Shown piece after piece: positions 16,898-25,987 of a stretch of 64,000 nt of DNA (position 1 is the stretch's first letter; each line of letters begins with the position of its first letter). Made by a program: the position numbers and the translations under genes. The notes beneath the pieces were generated by a model. The model did not search any database, was not told where the DNA came from, and worked only from the letters and a program-made list of their open reading frames with translations. Location of the stretch: positions 558,001 to 622,000 of the forward strand of contig NZ_JANFQP010000001.1 of NCBI RefSeq assembly GCF_024436175.1, written 5' to 3'. The DNA comes from Kaistella montana. Its GTDB lineage: Bacteria > Bacteroidota > Bacteroidia > Flavobacteriales > Weeksellaceae.

Positions 16898-18016
16898 ATG
16901 GAAAATAATAAAACACCAGAACAACCAGACGTTTTCGCTGAACAAAAAAAGAAAAACAATATTGTATTTCCTATTATTTTAGCAGCAGTTATATTGATAG
17001 GCGGTTTTTTCGGTTACCGAACCTATTCATTTTCACAAACTCACGAGGAAACTGATGATGCACAAATCGCTTCTAACATGAGTCCTGTAATTTCTAAAAT
17101 TTCCGGTTATGTAGCGGAAGTAAAAGTAAAAGACAATCAATTTGTAAAAAAAGGCGATACACTGATTATTTTGGATAACAGAGACCAGAAAATGGCTTTA
17201 GAATCTGCATTAGCGGCTTTAGGAACTGCAAGAAGCAATGTTTCTACTGCACAAGCAAGTACTGCGGCGGCTTCCAGAAATATCAATTCTGCGAATGCTG
17301 CAATTACCACCGCGAATGCACAAATCGAAGCTGCAAAAGTAAATGTGTGGAAAACTACTCAGGATTTGAATCGATATGCTAATTTGGTGAAAGATCATAC
17401 CATCACTCAACAACAATATGAAACGGCTCTAGCAGCAAAGCAATCTGCTGATCGACAATTGCAAGTGCTGATTGATCAAAGAAACCAAGCTGCTCAACAA
17501 ACTGGAATTGTGACTTCGCAAACCGCTGCAAGTTCAGAGCAAATTGGCGTAGCGAGTTCGGTTGCTAAACAAAGAGAAGTGGATGTAGAAAATGCAAAAC
17601 TTAACCTTTCTTACACCATTATCACAGCACCAGAAGACGGTTATGTGTCTAAAATTCCTACTCAAAAAGGTCAGTTTTTGCAAGCAGGTTCTCAGTTGTT
17701 CAGCTTAGTGCGCGATAACAGTTTATGGATTATTGCAAATTATAAAGAAACTCAAATTTCAAAAATGGTAGAAGGTCAAAAAGTGGATGTAGAAATCGAC
17801 GCTTTTCCAGATCACAAATTTGAAGGTGTTGTAAGTTCTTTTTCTCCGGCTACAGGTTCTTCATTTTCTATTCTTCCTCCGGATAACGCAAGTGGAAACT
17901 TCGTGAAAGTGGTACAAAGACTTCCGGTAAGAATCGATTTTGTAAAATTAGATCCAACCGTTGCCAAAAAATTGCGCGCCGGAATGAATGTAAAAACAAC
18001 AGTGAATTTAAAATAA
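16898..18016 (+). CDS. HlyD/EmrA family periplasmic adaptor
   Basis: 372 residues with one N-terminal membrane helix (about 25-45). It then has the biotinyl-lipoyl half-motif SPVISKISGYVAEVKVKDNQFVKKGDTL, a long Ala/Gln-rich coiled-coil hairpin (about 105-225), and the second lipoyl part IITAPEDGYVSKIPTQKGQFLQAG. A beta-barrel region ends with RAGMNVKTTVNLK. It is an EmrA-type membrane-fusion protein linking the MFS pump to TolC. It lies between the two partner genes with gaps of 77 and 52 bases. Confidence 0.94.
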   Translation: MENNKTPEQPDVFAEQKKKNNIVFPIILAAVILIGGFFGYRTYSFSQTHEETDDAQIASNMSPVISKISGYVAEVKVKDNQFVKKGDTLIILDNRDQKMALESALAALGTARSNVSTAQASTAAASRNINSANAAITTANAQIEAAKVNVWKTTQDLNRYANLVKDHTITQQQYETALAAKQSADRQLQVLIDQRNQAAQQTGIVTSQTAASSEQIGVASSVAKQREVDVENAKLNLSYTIITAPEDGYVSKIPTQKGQFLQAGSQLFSLVRDNSLWIIANYKETQISKMVEGQKVDVEIDAFPDHKFEGVVSSFSPATGSSFSILPPDNASGNFVKVVQRLPVRIDFVKLDPTVAKKLRAGMNVKTTVNLK

Positions 18017-18068
18017 AAGGAATTATAGAGCAGGGAAAGTATGTTTTTAAGCATTCTTTTCCTCCTTT

Positions 18069-19670
18069 ATGATCCAAACAAACAACAATATGGAACAGGA
18101 TTCATTAGTTGAATATGGCGCAAGACGCGTTATCATCACGATTACGGCGATTTTGTGTGCCCTCCTGGAAATTGTAGATTCCACGATTGTCAATGTGGCG
18201 TTGAACGAAATGAAGGGGAATTTAGGTGCCACACTTTCCGAAGTTGGTTGGGTGATCACCGCGTACGCTATCGGGAATGTGATTATCGTTCCTATGACGA
18301 GTTGGCTTTCTCAACAATTTGGGCGACGAAACTATTTCGCAGCATCAATCATTATTTTTACCGTATTTTCTTTCCTTTGTGGAAATGCAACCAATATTTG
18401 GGAACTCGTATTTTTCCGATTGGTGCAAGGAATTGGTGGGGGAGCGCTTTTAGTAACTTCGCAAACCATTATCACCGAATCTTATCCGATCGAGAAGAGA
18501 AGTATGGCGCAAGCAATTTATGGTTTAGGAGTAATTATTGGCCCAACCCTCGGTCCGCCATTGGGAGGTTATATTGTCGATAATTACAGCTGGCCGTATA
18601 TTTTTTACATCAATATTCCGATTGGAATTGCGGCGGTAATGATGACGCTGCAATTTGTGCGAAGTCCGAAATATTCAGAGAAAAGAAAGGCGAAAGATGT
18701 CGATTGGTACGGAATTGTACTTTTGGCAGCATTTGTAGGTTCACTTCAGTATATTCTGGAAAAAGGGCATGAAGATGATTGGTTTGAAAGTCGAGAAATT
18801 GTTATTTTAACGGTAGTTGCGGTGATAGGATTCATCCTTTTCCTATGGCGTGAACTTTCGTGCAAATACCCGATTGTAGAATTGAGAGTTTTGAAAAACG
18901 GAAACCTTCGAATCGGTACGGTGATGTCATTCATCCTCGGTTTCGGGTTGTATGGATCTACCTTTATTGTGCCTTTATATACCCAAAGTATTTTGGGATG
19001 GACGGCTTTACAATCTGGAGCATTGATGATTCCTGCGGCGCTTACAACAGCTTTTATGATGCCAATTATTGGGAAATTATTGACCAGAGGAGTCAAACAG
19101 CAGATTTTGGTTTCCTTAGGATTGCTCATTTTCTTTATTTACAGTTTTTGGGGATATAAAATCCTTACACCAAACACCGGTAAAGACGATTTCTTCTGGA
19201 TGCTGATGGTTCGTGGAGCAGGATTAGGACTTTTGTTTATCCCGATTACTTCACTTTCTTTAAGCACCCTTAAAGGTAAAGAAATTGGTCAGGGAGCAGC
19301 TTTTACAGGAATGATGCGTCAATTAGGAGGTTCGTTTGGGATTGCGGCAATTACCACTTTTATTTCCAATCAAACTTCCATACATCGAGAAAATATTGCA
19401 CAACATTTAGATGCCAATAGCTTTGATGTTCAACAAAGAGTAGCTGCTTTGAAAGCAAGTTTTATAGCAAAAGGATATTCTCCCGATGTAGCTTTACAAT
19501 CAGCGTATAAACTTCTTGACCTGAATGTGTTGAAGCAAGCATCAGTACTATCCTATATGGACGTTTTCCTTTATCTTGGATTGTTATTTTTGGTCTGCAT
19601 TCCTTTTGTGTTGTTTGTGAAGGAGAGAAAAGGTAGAGAACCAATTGATGTCAGCGAAGCGATGCATTAA
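18069..19670 (+). CDS. DHA2 family MFS drug exporter (EmrB/QacA type)
   Basis: 533 residues with about 14 transmembrane segments. Motifs of the DHA2 family are present: ALLEIVDSTIVNVALNEM (motif D1), WLSQQFGRRNYF (motif A), RLVQGIGGGALLV (motif B) and GLGVIIGPTLGPPLGGYI (motif C). Together with the HlyD and TolC genes it makes an EmrAB-TolC-like tripartite exporter of hydrophobic or toxic compounds powered by the proton gradient. The Met at residue 8 is an alternative start. A terminator follows the stop codon. Confidence 0.95.
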   Translation: MIQTNNNMEQDSLVEYGARRVIITITAILCALLEIVDSTIVNVALNEMKGNLGATLSEVGWVITAYAIGNVIIVPMTSWLSQQFGRRNYFAASIIIFTVFSFLCGNATNIWELVFFRLVQGIGGGALLVTSQTIITESYPIEKRSMAQAIYGLGVIIGPTLGPPLGGYIVDNYSWPYIFYINIPIGIAAVMMTLQFVRSPKYSEKRKAKDVDWYGIVLLAAFVGSLQYILEKGHEDDWFESREIVILTVVAVIGFILFLWRELSCKYPIVELRVLKNGNLRIGTVMSFILGFGLYGSTFIVPLYTQSILGWTALQSGALMIPAALTTAFMMPIIGKLLTRGVKQQILVSLGLLIFFIYSFWGYKILTPNTGKDDFFWMLMVRGAGLGLLFIPITSLSLSTLKGKEIGQGAAFTGMMRQLGGSFGIAAITTFISNQTSIHRENIAQHLDANSFDVQQRVAALKASFIAKGYSPDVALQSAYKLLDLNVLKQASVLSYMDVFLYLGLLFLVCIPFVLFVKERKGREPIDVSEAMH

Positions 19671-19718
19671 TGACGAAAATATAGTTTTTAGTAGTTTATA
19701 ATTAATTTTTTTTTTTTT

Positions 19719-19756
19719 GAAAGCGGTTTTAGAGAATTCTAAAATCGCTTTTTTTA
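19719..19756 (+). terminator. Terminator of the efflux operon
   Basis: AAAGCGGTTTTAGA and TCTAAAATCGCTTT form a long stem (one G-T pair) around GAAT, followed by a T run. It is preceded by a 13-base T tract. Confidence 0.85.
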
Positions 19757-19782
19757 ATTAAAATTATCGATATCCCTATTTT

Positions 19783-20685
19783 CTACCACCGTTTTCTTCT
19801 TACATAAATGAAAGTCAGTAACGAAATAAAAGCCATTAAACCCAGAGTAAAGAAATATCCTAGCGGTTGACGAAGTTCCGGCATGTTATCGAAATTCATC
19901 CCATAAATTCCTGCAATGAAGGTAATCGGGAAAAAATACATCGAGTAAATTGCGAGCACTTTCATCACCTGATTGGCTTTTTGATCACTCAATGCTAGAA
20001 ACATCGAAATCAAGTTGATCACTTGCGCATTGAGATGTTCGAAATCGGCGATTACGTCTTTATGTTTGTCTTTCAGGTCGGTAACTTGGGTTTCGTTGAG
20101 TTTTAGGGTTTTAAATTTATCAACCCAATCGGCAGAAATATTCAGGATGCGCGTATTCAGCCCCGATTTTCTTTTCAGTTTATACAATCTGCGGATTTGG
20201 TTGGCATTGTTGGTATTTTTCAGGAAGATTTCATTTTCGATATTATCCATCGTTTCCATCAGGTTTTGCGACTCGTCATCAAAAGATTTCATCACTTTTA
20301 AAGCCAAATTCAAAGCAATTCTTTCCGAATTAATCTCCTGATTCTCAGGAAGCAGAATTTCTTTTTTTAATTCATAAATACTACGATTCTTCATCCGGTG
20401 AATGGTGATGATGAGATTTCCAATCAGAAAAACCCCCAATTTGGTAGAAATATCACTGATTGTATTTAGGTGAGACCGTTCCAGTTCGGTATTTTCTCGC
20501 ATCAAAAAAAAATTCACATCATCATCCTGTTCAAATTTCGGGAGATGGTTTGGGTCAATAGTGTCTTCCAAAAGAAGCTGGTTAATCTTATATCTTTCAT
20601 GTAAAAAAATCAAATCTTCCTCTGTTGGAGATTCCACATCAATCCATTCGCAGTGGTCGTTTCGGTAAATAATTTCTATTGGCAT
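19783..20685 (-). CDS. corA: CorA family magnesium/divalent cation transporter
   Basis: 300 residues. The N-terminal cytoplasmic domain is followed by a long helix and two C-terminal membrane segments. The selectivity signature GMNFDNMPE (YGMNFDNMPEL, about residue 260) is intact, preceded by the pore helix VLAIYSMYFFPITFIAGI, and the C-terminus is basic (VRRKRW). CorA forms homopentamers for Mg2+ uptake. A TAAATTTG on the minus strand (20697-20690) sits only four bases before the ATG, so the transcript may be leaderless. It is divergent from fabH. Confidence 0.94.
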   Translation of the reverse strand: MPIEIIYRNDHCEWIDVESPTEEDLIFLHERYKINQLLLEDTIDPNHLPKFEQDDDVNFFLMRENTELERSHLNTISDISTKLGVFLIGNLIITIHRMKNRSIYELKKEILLPENQEINSERIALNLALKVMKSFDDESQNLMETMDNIENEIFLKNTNNANQIRRLYKLKRKSGLNTRILNISADWVDKFKTLKLNETQVTDLKDKHKDVIADFEHLNAQVINLISMFLALSDQKANQVMKVLAIYSMYFFPITFIAGIYGMNFDNMPELRQPLGYFFTLGLMAFISLLTFIYVRRKRW

Positions 20686-20776
20686 TCAACAAATTTAATG
20701 ATATTTTTTAAAGAATAAATTAAAGATTTTCTGATATATTAAATAAATTTATCTTTGTGCAAATTAAAATATTTTC

Positions 20777-21799
20777 ATGACTAAAAGTATTATTAAAGGA
20801 ATTGGCCATTATGTTCCTGAAAACATAGTTGCCAATGATGATTTGTCGAAACTTATGACCACCAGTGATGAGTGGATCACGGAAAGAACCGGCATCAAAG
20901 AAAGACACCATCGCAAAAACCGCAACGATTCCGAAGAAACCACCGCGTTTCTTGCCTTTAAAGCTTCGGAAAAAGCCTTGAAAATGGCTGGTTTATCTGC
21001 GAAAGATATAGACTATATTGTTTTTGCGACACTTTCACCCGACTATTTTTTTCCTGGTTGTGGCGTTCTATTACAAGAAATGCTTGGCTGCAACACAATT
21101 GGAGCGTTGGATGTGAGAAACCAATGTTCTGGATTTGTATATGCAATGGGCGTTGCCAATGCTTTTATTAAATCCAATACTTACAAAAATATTCTCGTTG
21201 TCGGGGCTGAAGTTCATTCCTTTGGATTGGATTTTTCCGATGCAGGTCGCGGTGTATCGGTGATTTTTGGTGATGGAGCAGGAGCAGTGATTTTGTCGGC
21301 TTCTGAGGATGAAAATGCCGGTGATATTTTGAGTACCAATATGCATTCTGAAGGAAAATTTGCCGATGAATTGTGTACTAAATTCCCAGGTTCAAAATTC
21401 GGGTGGAGCGATAGAATGCGTTTGGAACCTGAAAATGTAACCGATGCTGAGATTTATCCGGTGATGAATGGGAATTTCGTGTTTAAACATGCGGTGACCA
21501 GATTTCCTGAAACCATGATGGAAGCATTGAATGCTGCAGGAAAAACTGTGGAAGATTTGGATATGTTCATTCCACATCAGGCGAATTTGAGAATTGCCCA
21601 GTTTGTACAGCAAAAAATGGGTCTTTCGGAAGATAAAGTATTCAATAATATTCAGAAATACGGAAATACCACGGCTGCATCAATCCCAATTGCATTGAGC
21701 GAAGCTATCGAACAAGGTAAAGTGAAAAGAGGTGATTTGGTTCTCATTTCAGCTTTCGGAAGCGGATTTACTTGGGGTTCAGTATTGTTTGAATTTTAA
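20777..21799 (+). CDS. fabH: Beta-ketoacyl-ACP synthase III
   Basis: 340 residues. It condenses acetyl-CoA or branched acyl-CoA with malonyl-ACP to start fatty acid synthesis. The catalytic triad is visible: Cys117 in VRNQCSGFVYAM, His267 in FIPHQANLRIAQ and Asn297 in KYGNTTAASIP. SDEWITERTGIKERH and the glycine-rich ISAFGSGFTWGSVLF are also typical. A TATCTTTG -7 element lies at 20750-20757, 19 bases before the ATG. The gene is single and ends at a strong terminator. A paralogue for special acyl groups cannot be excluded. Confidence 0.93.
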   Translation: MTKSIIKGIGHYVPENIVANDDLSKLMTTSDEWITERTGIKERHHRKNRNDSEETTAFLAFKASEKALKMAGLSAKDIDYIVFATLSPDYFFPGCGVLLQEMLGCNTIGALDVRNQCSGFVYAMGVANAFIKSNTYKNILVVGAEVHSFGLDFSDAGRGVSVIFGDGAGAVILSASEDENAGDILSTNMHSEGKFADELCTKFPGSKFGWSDRMRLEPENVTDAEIYPVMNGNFVFKHAVTRFPETMMEALNAAGKTVEDLDMFIPHQANLRIAQFVQQKMGLSEDKVFNNIQKYGNTTAASIPIALSEAIEQGKVKRGDLVLISAFGSGFTWGSVLFEF

Positions 21800-21816
21800 T
21801 TAAATAAGATTAAATA

Positions 21817-21850
21817 AAAACCACTTTCCGGTTCGGGAAGTGGTTTTTTG
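21817..21850 (+). terminator. Terminator after fabH
   Basis: AACCACTTTCC and GGGAAGTGGTT form a hairpin with loop GGTTC and are followed by T6, 18 bases after the stop codon. Confidence 0.88.
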
Positions 21851-21877
21851 TTGGGGTTAATGAAGAACTATTTTCAG

Positions 21878-22037
21878 GAAAATTAAAATTGCGGATGGAA
21901 GAATATAACTTTACAACGCAAGAATATAAAATCACATCGCAATAATTGAACTTTATCTTGTGGGAATATAAAATTACAACACGAGAATATAACTCCGCAA
22001 CGGGAAAATTGAATTCCTTGGTGGGAGAATATTAATT
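21878..22037. repeat. Degenerate tandem repeat, exact 21-bp period
   Basis: Six consecutive 21-base units at 21901, 21922, 21943, 21964, 21985 and 22006, flanked by partial units. Four begin GAATATAA (for example GAATATAACTTTACAACGCA). The third and sixth share a different form (AATTGAA...TTGGTGG), so the order is A-A-B-A-A-B with a 63-base super-period. The plus-strand frame repeats E-Y-N/K-x-x-T/A-x but is broken by TAA in unit three and at the end. It is either a relic of a heptad-repeat protein or a non-coding minisatellite. Confidence 0.75.
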
Positions 22038-22414
22038 TTAGACAAAACTTTATCTAAAAATTTCTGTCTTAATAAAGAAATTTAAAAAAAGAAAAGGTAG
22101 GGTTTTTAAGAAAAATTATTAATCGAAAACCTTAAAATCTGTTCCGTCGAAACTCGCGAAAACCATTGTAGGATAGAAATCTTGGTGGAAAATATTTCCT
22201 GATTGATCGATGGCAATGGCAGCCTTTTAGGACAGGGGTATTGTGGTGGAGCATTTGATAGATAGGGCTTTACTCTCTATTATAATGTGCAGTCTTTTTT
22301 TATTCTTTCTTCCTCCAACAACAAACCCTTTCGTAGGAAAGTAGGAGTGGAGCATAATATCAATCCTATTTCAATCTTCTCCATTTTCCTCAAAAAAATT
22401 CCTATTTTTACACC
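22038..22414. other. Decayed spacer upstream of dnaG
   Basis: Holds a gene remnant on the minus strand (22119-22226) and otherwise no convincing frame. TATTTTTA at 22403-22410, four bases before the dnaG ATG, resembles a -7 element. The rest is AT-rich with no repeat or RNA that I recognise. Confidence 0.5.
22119..22226 (-). pseudogene. C-terminal remnant of a lost gene
   Basis: The minus strand encodes 35 residues ending in a stop: AAIAIDQSGNIFHQDFYPT then MVFASFDGTDFKVFD. An in-frame TAA precedes it directly, and no start codon or upstream continuation is found. The alternation of hydrophobic strands, the xxDxxGN turn and the chromosome-like codon choice look like the final beta strands of a real enzyme. 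A C-terminus of an Ntn-hydrolase such as isoaspartyl peptidase/asparaginase is one possibility from general similarity, at low certainty. It sits beside the 21-bp repeat, in a region that appears to be decaying. Confidence 0.5.
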
Positions 22415-24343
22415 ATGATTTCAAAAGCTACCATCGATAAAATTTTCTCTACCATTCGGGTTGAAGAAATTATTGGTGAATATGTTCAGCTTAAAAGAGC
22501 CGGCTCCAATTTCAAAGGTTTAAGCCCTTTTCATGATGAAAAAACCGCAAGTTTTGTGGTTTCTCCAAGCAAGCAAATCTGGAAAGATTTCTCTAGCGGA
22601 AAAGGTGGTACAGCGATTTCTTTCCTCATGGAAATCGAGAATTTTACCTATCCGGAAGCGCTTCGGCATGCGGCAAAAAAATACGGAATCGAAATAGAAG
22701 AGGATACCCGAGAACTTACCGAAGACGAAAAACAGTCGCAAACCGATAAAGAATTGCTCTTCAAGATTCATGAAATCGCGAACGATTTTTTTCAAGATCA
22801 ACTTTTTGAAACTGAAGAAGGCAAAACCATCGGTTATTCTTATTTTAAAGAACGAGCGCTTCGCGATGAAATCATCAAGAAATTTCAATTGGGATATTCT
22901 CCCGAAAAGAAAAATGCCTTCACCGAATATGCTCTAGATAAAGGCTATTCCAAAGAAATTTTAGAGAAATCCGGACTTTCTATATTTCCTGAAAATTCTC
23001 CGAACGGCGTTGATAGATTCCGAGAAAGAGTGATTTTTCCGATTCATAGTTTCTCGGGAAGAGTTTTGGGTTTCGGTGCGAGAATCCTTAAGAACAATAT
23101 AAAAACAGCCAAATATCTCAATTCTCCTGAGACGGAAATCTATCATAAATCTAATGTTCTTTATGGTTTAAATCAATCAAAACAAGCAATTTCCAAAAAC
23201 AATCTTTGTCTTTTGGTGGAAGGTTATATGGATGTGATCGCGCTTCACCAAAGTGGAATTGAAAATGTGGTTTCCAGTTCTGGAACCGCTTTAACCGTTG
23301 AGCAAATTAAGTTAATAAAAAGACTTACTGAGAATGTAACCATCCTTTTCGATGGCGATAAAGCCGGAATTAAAGCGAGTTTTCGAAGCATCGACATGTT
23401 GCTTTCAGAGTCGATGAATATTCGGGTTTTGCTATTTCCTGATGGTGATGATCCCGATTCTTTTGCCAGAAAACATCCGCAGGAATATGTGGAAAATTTC
23501 ATTCAAAAAGAAGCTAAAGATTTTATCGATTTCAAAGCTGAAATTCTCCTTAAAGAAGCCGGCGACGATCCGATAAAAAAGGCAGAATCCATCCGAGACA
23601 TAGTGAAATCTGTAGGTTTTGTTCAAAATGCTTTAAAACAAGAAATTTATTTAAAAGAAGTTTCAAATAAATTCCAACTTTCCGAACAAGCGCTTTTTAA
23701 TGAATTAAATGTTCAGAAACAACTTCAGAAACAACAAACCTCACCACAGCAAAGACAGGAACCCCAAGCCGTTAAACCCAAGCTTGAAAAAGTTCCTGAG
23801 GCTTTCGAAACAATCAATCCATTGCTTATTCTTGAAGAAAAAATGGTGGAATTGATGCTGAAATATGGCGACCGCATTTTAGATAGGACCGATGAGGAAA
23901 ACAACCCTTATCAAATTACCGTTATCGAGGAGATTATTGGGCATTTGGAAGAAGACCAATGTGAAATACAATCGGTGCTCAACCAGAAAATTATCAATGA
24001 AATAAAATCGGGAATCTCTGAAAATGAACTCCGATCTGGTAATTTTTTCATGACTTTAATGGATGAAGAAATTACAGGAAAAATTGCCGATGCCTTGGTA
24101 GAACCTTATGAAAACAGCGATTGGGGCAAACATCAGATTTTTTTCAGTACTGAAGAAGAAGTAGTACCCAAAATTGTACAGGACGTGATTTTCCGTTATA
24201 AAAGGGAATATATTATGAAAATTATCCACGACATGAAAAAAGGCTTGTCGGATTCTGAAAATAATGAAGAAACATATAAGAAAATTATCAGTTTGAATCA
24301 ATTGAGAAAAGAAATCGACGAAAAACTGTTCAGGATTTTATGA
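22415..24343 (+). CDS. dnaG: DNA primase
   Basis: 642 residues. It makes RNA primers for replication. The N-terminal domain keeps the CHC2 shape, but the zinc ligands are mostly missing. Where E. coli has Cys-x2-His-x17-Cys-x2-Cys, this protein has Ser37, His40, Asp58 and Ser61 (LSPFHDEKTASFVVSP, KDFSSGKGGTAISF), with exactly conserved spacing. The TOPRIM core is intact: LVEGYMDVIAL, then ILFDGDKAGIKAS and DGDDPDSFARK. The C-terminal helicase-binding part is divergent, with a Gln-rich linker near residues 430-450. Loss of zinc in the template-recognition domain is the odd point. Confidence 0.95.
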   Translation: MISKATIDKIFSTIRVEEIIGEYVQLKRAGSNFKGLSPFHDEKTASFVVSPSKQIWKDFSSGKGGTAISFLMEIENFTYPEALRHAAKKYGIEIEEDTRELTEDEKQSQTDKELLFKIHEIANDFFQDQLFETEEGKTIGYSYFKERALRDEIIKKFQLGYSPEKKNAFTEYALDKGYSKEILEKSGLSIFPENSPNGVDRFRERVIFPIHSFSGRVLGFGARILKNNIKTAKYLNSPETEIYHKSNVLYGLNQSKQAISKNNLCLLVEGYMDVIALHQSGIENVVSSSGTALTVEQIKLIKRLTENVTILFDGDKAGIKASFRSIDMLLSESMNIRVLLFPDGDDPDSFARKHPQEYVENFIQKEAKDFIDFKAEILLKEAGDDPIKKAESIRDIVKSVGFVQNALKQEIYLKEVSNKFQLSEQALFNELNVQKQLQKQQTSPQQRQEPQAVKPKLEKVPEAFETINPLLILEEKMVELMLKYGDRILDRTDEENNPYQITVIEEIIGHLEEDQCEIQSVLNQKIINEIKSGISENELRSGNFFMTLMDEEITGKIADALVEPYENSDWGKHQIFFSTEEEVVPKIVQDVIFRYKREYIMKIIHDMKKGLSDSENNEETYKKIISLNQLRKEIDEKLFRIL

Positions 24344-24430
24344 CAGTTTGTCGGATTTTTGGTTGTGGAATATTGTTTGTAAATTAGTAATCGTTAAAAA
24401 TAGACTTTAAATTTTGTAATTAATAATATT

Positions 24431-25114
24431 ATGGACATAAAAAAAGAATTCAGAGATTTCTCTGTAAAACATTTAGGAAACAGTGGATTGGTAACCGATC
24501 AATACATGGGAATGTACGGCCCGACCAATCTTACGCCATACATCATGGAAGAAAGACGGTTAAATGTAGCTCAGATGGACGTTTTCTCTCGTTTGATGAT
24601 GGATAGAATCATCTTCCTTGGAACTGGTATCGATGATCAGGTTGCTAATATCGTAACTGCTCAGCTTTTGTTTCTTGAAAGTTCAGACGCTTCGAAAGAT
24701 ATCCAAATCTATATCAACTCTCCTGGTGGAAGTGTTTATGCAGGTTTAGGAATTTATGATACGATGCAAATCATCAAACCTGACGTTTCTACAATCTGTA
24801 CCGGAATGGCAGCTTCGATGGGTGCTGTGCTTTTGGTAGCTGGTGAAAAAGGAAAACGTTCCGCATTGAAACACTCCAGAGTGATGATTCACCAACCTTC
24901 CGGAGGTGCACAAGGTGTTGCTTCTGACATGGAAATTAATTTAAGAGAAATGTTGAAACTCAAAAAAGAGTTGTACGACATTATCTCTATCCACTCCGGA
25001 CAAACCTATGAGTGGGTTGAAAAGGCTTCTGACAGAGATTATTGGATGACTTCTACTGAAGCAAAAGAATTCGGTATGGTGGACGAAGTTTTAGAAAGAA
25101 AAGTAGAAAATTAA
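24431..25114 (+). CDS. clpP: ATP-dependent Clp protease proteolytic subunit
   Basis: 227 residues. Serine protease forming a double heptamer that degrades proteins delivered by ClpX/ClpA/ClpC ATPases. The triad is Ser129 (GMAASMGAVLL), His154 (VMIHQPSGGAQG) and Asp203 (KASDRDYWMTSTEA), with the same spacing as E. coli ClpP. The INSPGGSVYAGLGIYDTMQ oxyanion region is present. About 30 N-terminal residues precede the conserved start and may form a propeptide. No clpX gene follows; the next gene is convergent tpiA. Confidence 0.96.
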   Translation: MDIKKEFRDFSVKHLGNSGLVTDQYMGMYGPTNLTPYIMEERRLNVAQMDVFSRLMMDRIIFLGTGIDDQVANIVTAQLLFLESSDASKDIQIYINSPGGSVYAGLGIYDTMQIIKPDVSTICTGMAASMGAVLLVAGEKGKRSALKHSRVMIHQPSGGAQGVASDMEINLREMLKLKKELYDIISIHSGQTYEWVEKASDRDYWMTSTEAKEFGMVDEVLERKVEN

Positions 25115-25140
25115 TCAATTCAATTTACTTTCCTCAATAA

Positions 25141-25171
25141 AAAAAGAACGCAAATTTGCGTTCTTTTTTGT
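25141..25171. terminator. Bidirectional terminator between clpP and tpiA
   Basis: Perfect 20-base palindrome AGAACGCAAATTTGCGTTCT (25145-25164) flanked by A5 and T6, lying between convergent genes. It can terminate both. Confidence 0.9.
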
Positions 25172-25188
25172 TATAATTTGGATGGTTT

Positions 25189-25950
25189 TTAAGAATTAAA
25201 ACCTTCAATAATTTTAGCAAAATCTTCAGCTTTCAAAGCCGCTCCGCCGATCAAACCGCCGTCGATATCCGGTTGTGAGAAGATTTCTTTAGCGTTGTCT
25301 GGTTTTACAGAACCACCGTACAAAATCGAAATTTCGTCGGCAACTTCTTGTCCGTATTTCGCTGCAATTAAGCTTCTGATGTGCGCATGAATTTCCTGAG
25401 CCTGTTCTGGAGATGCAGTTTCGCCGGTTCCGATGGCCCAAACAGGTTCGTAAGCGATGACAACTTTCTTAATTTCCTCTGCAGAAAGGGTGAAAAGTGC
25501 AACTTCAGTTTGGTTTTTTACCACTTCTAGATGTTGTCCGGCTTTTCTTTGCTCCAAAGTTTCGCCGTTGCAATAAATTGGAATTAAACCTTTATCTAAA
25601 GCCAACTTTACTTTTCTGTTGCAGTGCGAATCGGTTTCTCCGTGGTATTGTCTGCGTTCCGAATGGCCGATAATTGCTCCGGTTGCATCGATGGATTCCA
25701 ACATATCAGCGGAAATTTCACCAGTGTAAGCGCCACTTTCATATTCGCTCATGTCTTGTGCAAAAACCCCGATTTCGTCTTGTTCATATAAATCTTTAGC
25801 CATCATTAAATAAAGCGAAGGCGGCGCAATCCAAACTTCACAGTTGGTAGCGTTGTTTTTTTTGTAATCAAGCAATTGAAACATTAATTGTTGGGCTTCA
25901 ATTACATTTTTATTCATTTTCCAGTTTCCTGCAACGATTTTTTTTCTCAT
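25189..25950 (-). CDS. tpiA: Triosephosphate isomerase
   Basis: 253 residues from the ATG at 25950 (MRKKIVAGNWKMNKN); a TTG three codons upstream is less likely. It interconverts dihydroxyacetone phosphate and glyceraldehyde 3-phosphate. Catalytic residues are visible: Lys11 (GNWKMN), His96 (IIGHSERR) and Glu168 (IAYEPVWAIGTG), plus the phosphate-binding LYGGSVKPDN and GGLIGGAALK. It leads nothing on its 3' side, and the genes upstream on the same strand are TerB-like and BT_3928-like, a set often seen together in Bacteroidota. Confidence 0.97.
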   Translation of the reverse strand: MRKKIVAGNWKMNKNVIEAQQLMFQLLDYKKNNATNCEVWIAPPSLYLMMAKDLYEQDEIGVFAQDMSEYESGAYTGEISADMLESIDATGAIIGHSERRQYHGETDSHCNRKVKLALDKGLIPIYCNGETLEQRKAGQHLEVVKNQTEVALFTLSAEEIKKVVIAYEPVWAIGTGETASPEQAQEIHAHIRSLIAAKYGQEVADEISILYGGSVKPDNAKEIFSQPDIDGGLIGGAALKAEDFAKIIEGFNS

Positions 25951-25987
25951 AATCTTCAAGTTATTTTAAAATTTAGAAGCTGAATTT

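Noticed and set aside
21901..22037. 21-bp repeats considered as a CRISPR array
   Set aside because: Units abut without spacers, are degenerate, and no cas genes are present.
25145..25164. Perfect 20-base palindrome considered as an operator
   Set aside because: It sits between convergent genes with flanking A and T runs, which is a bidirectional terminator.
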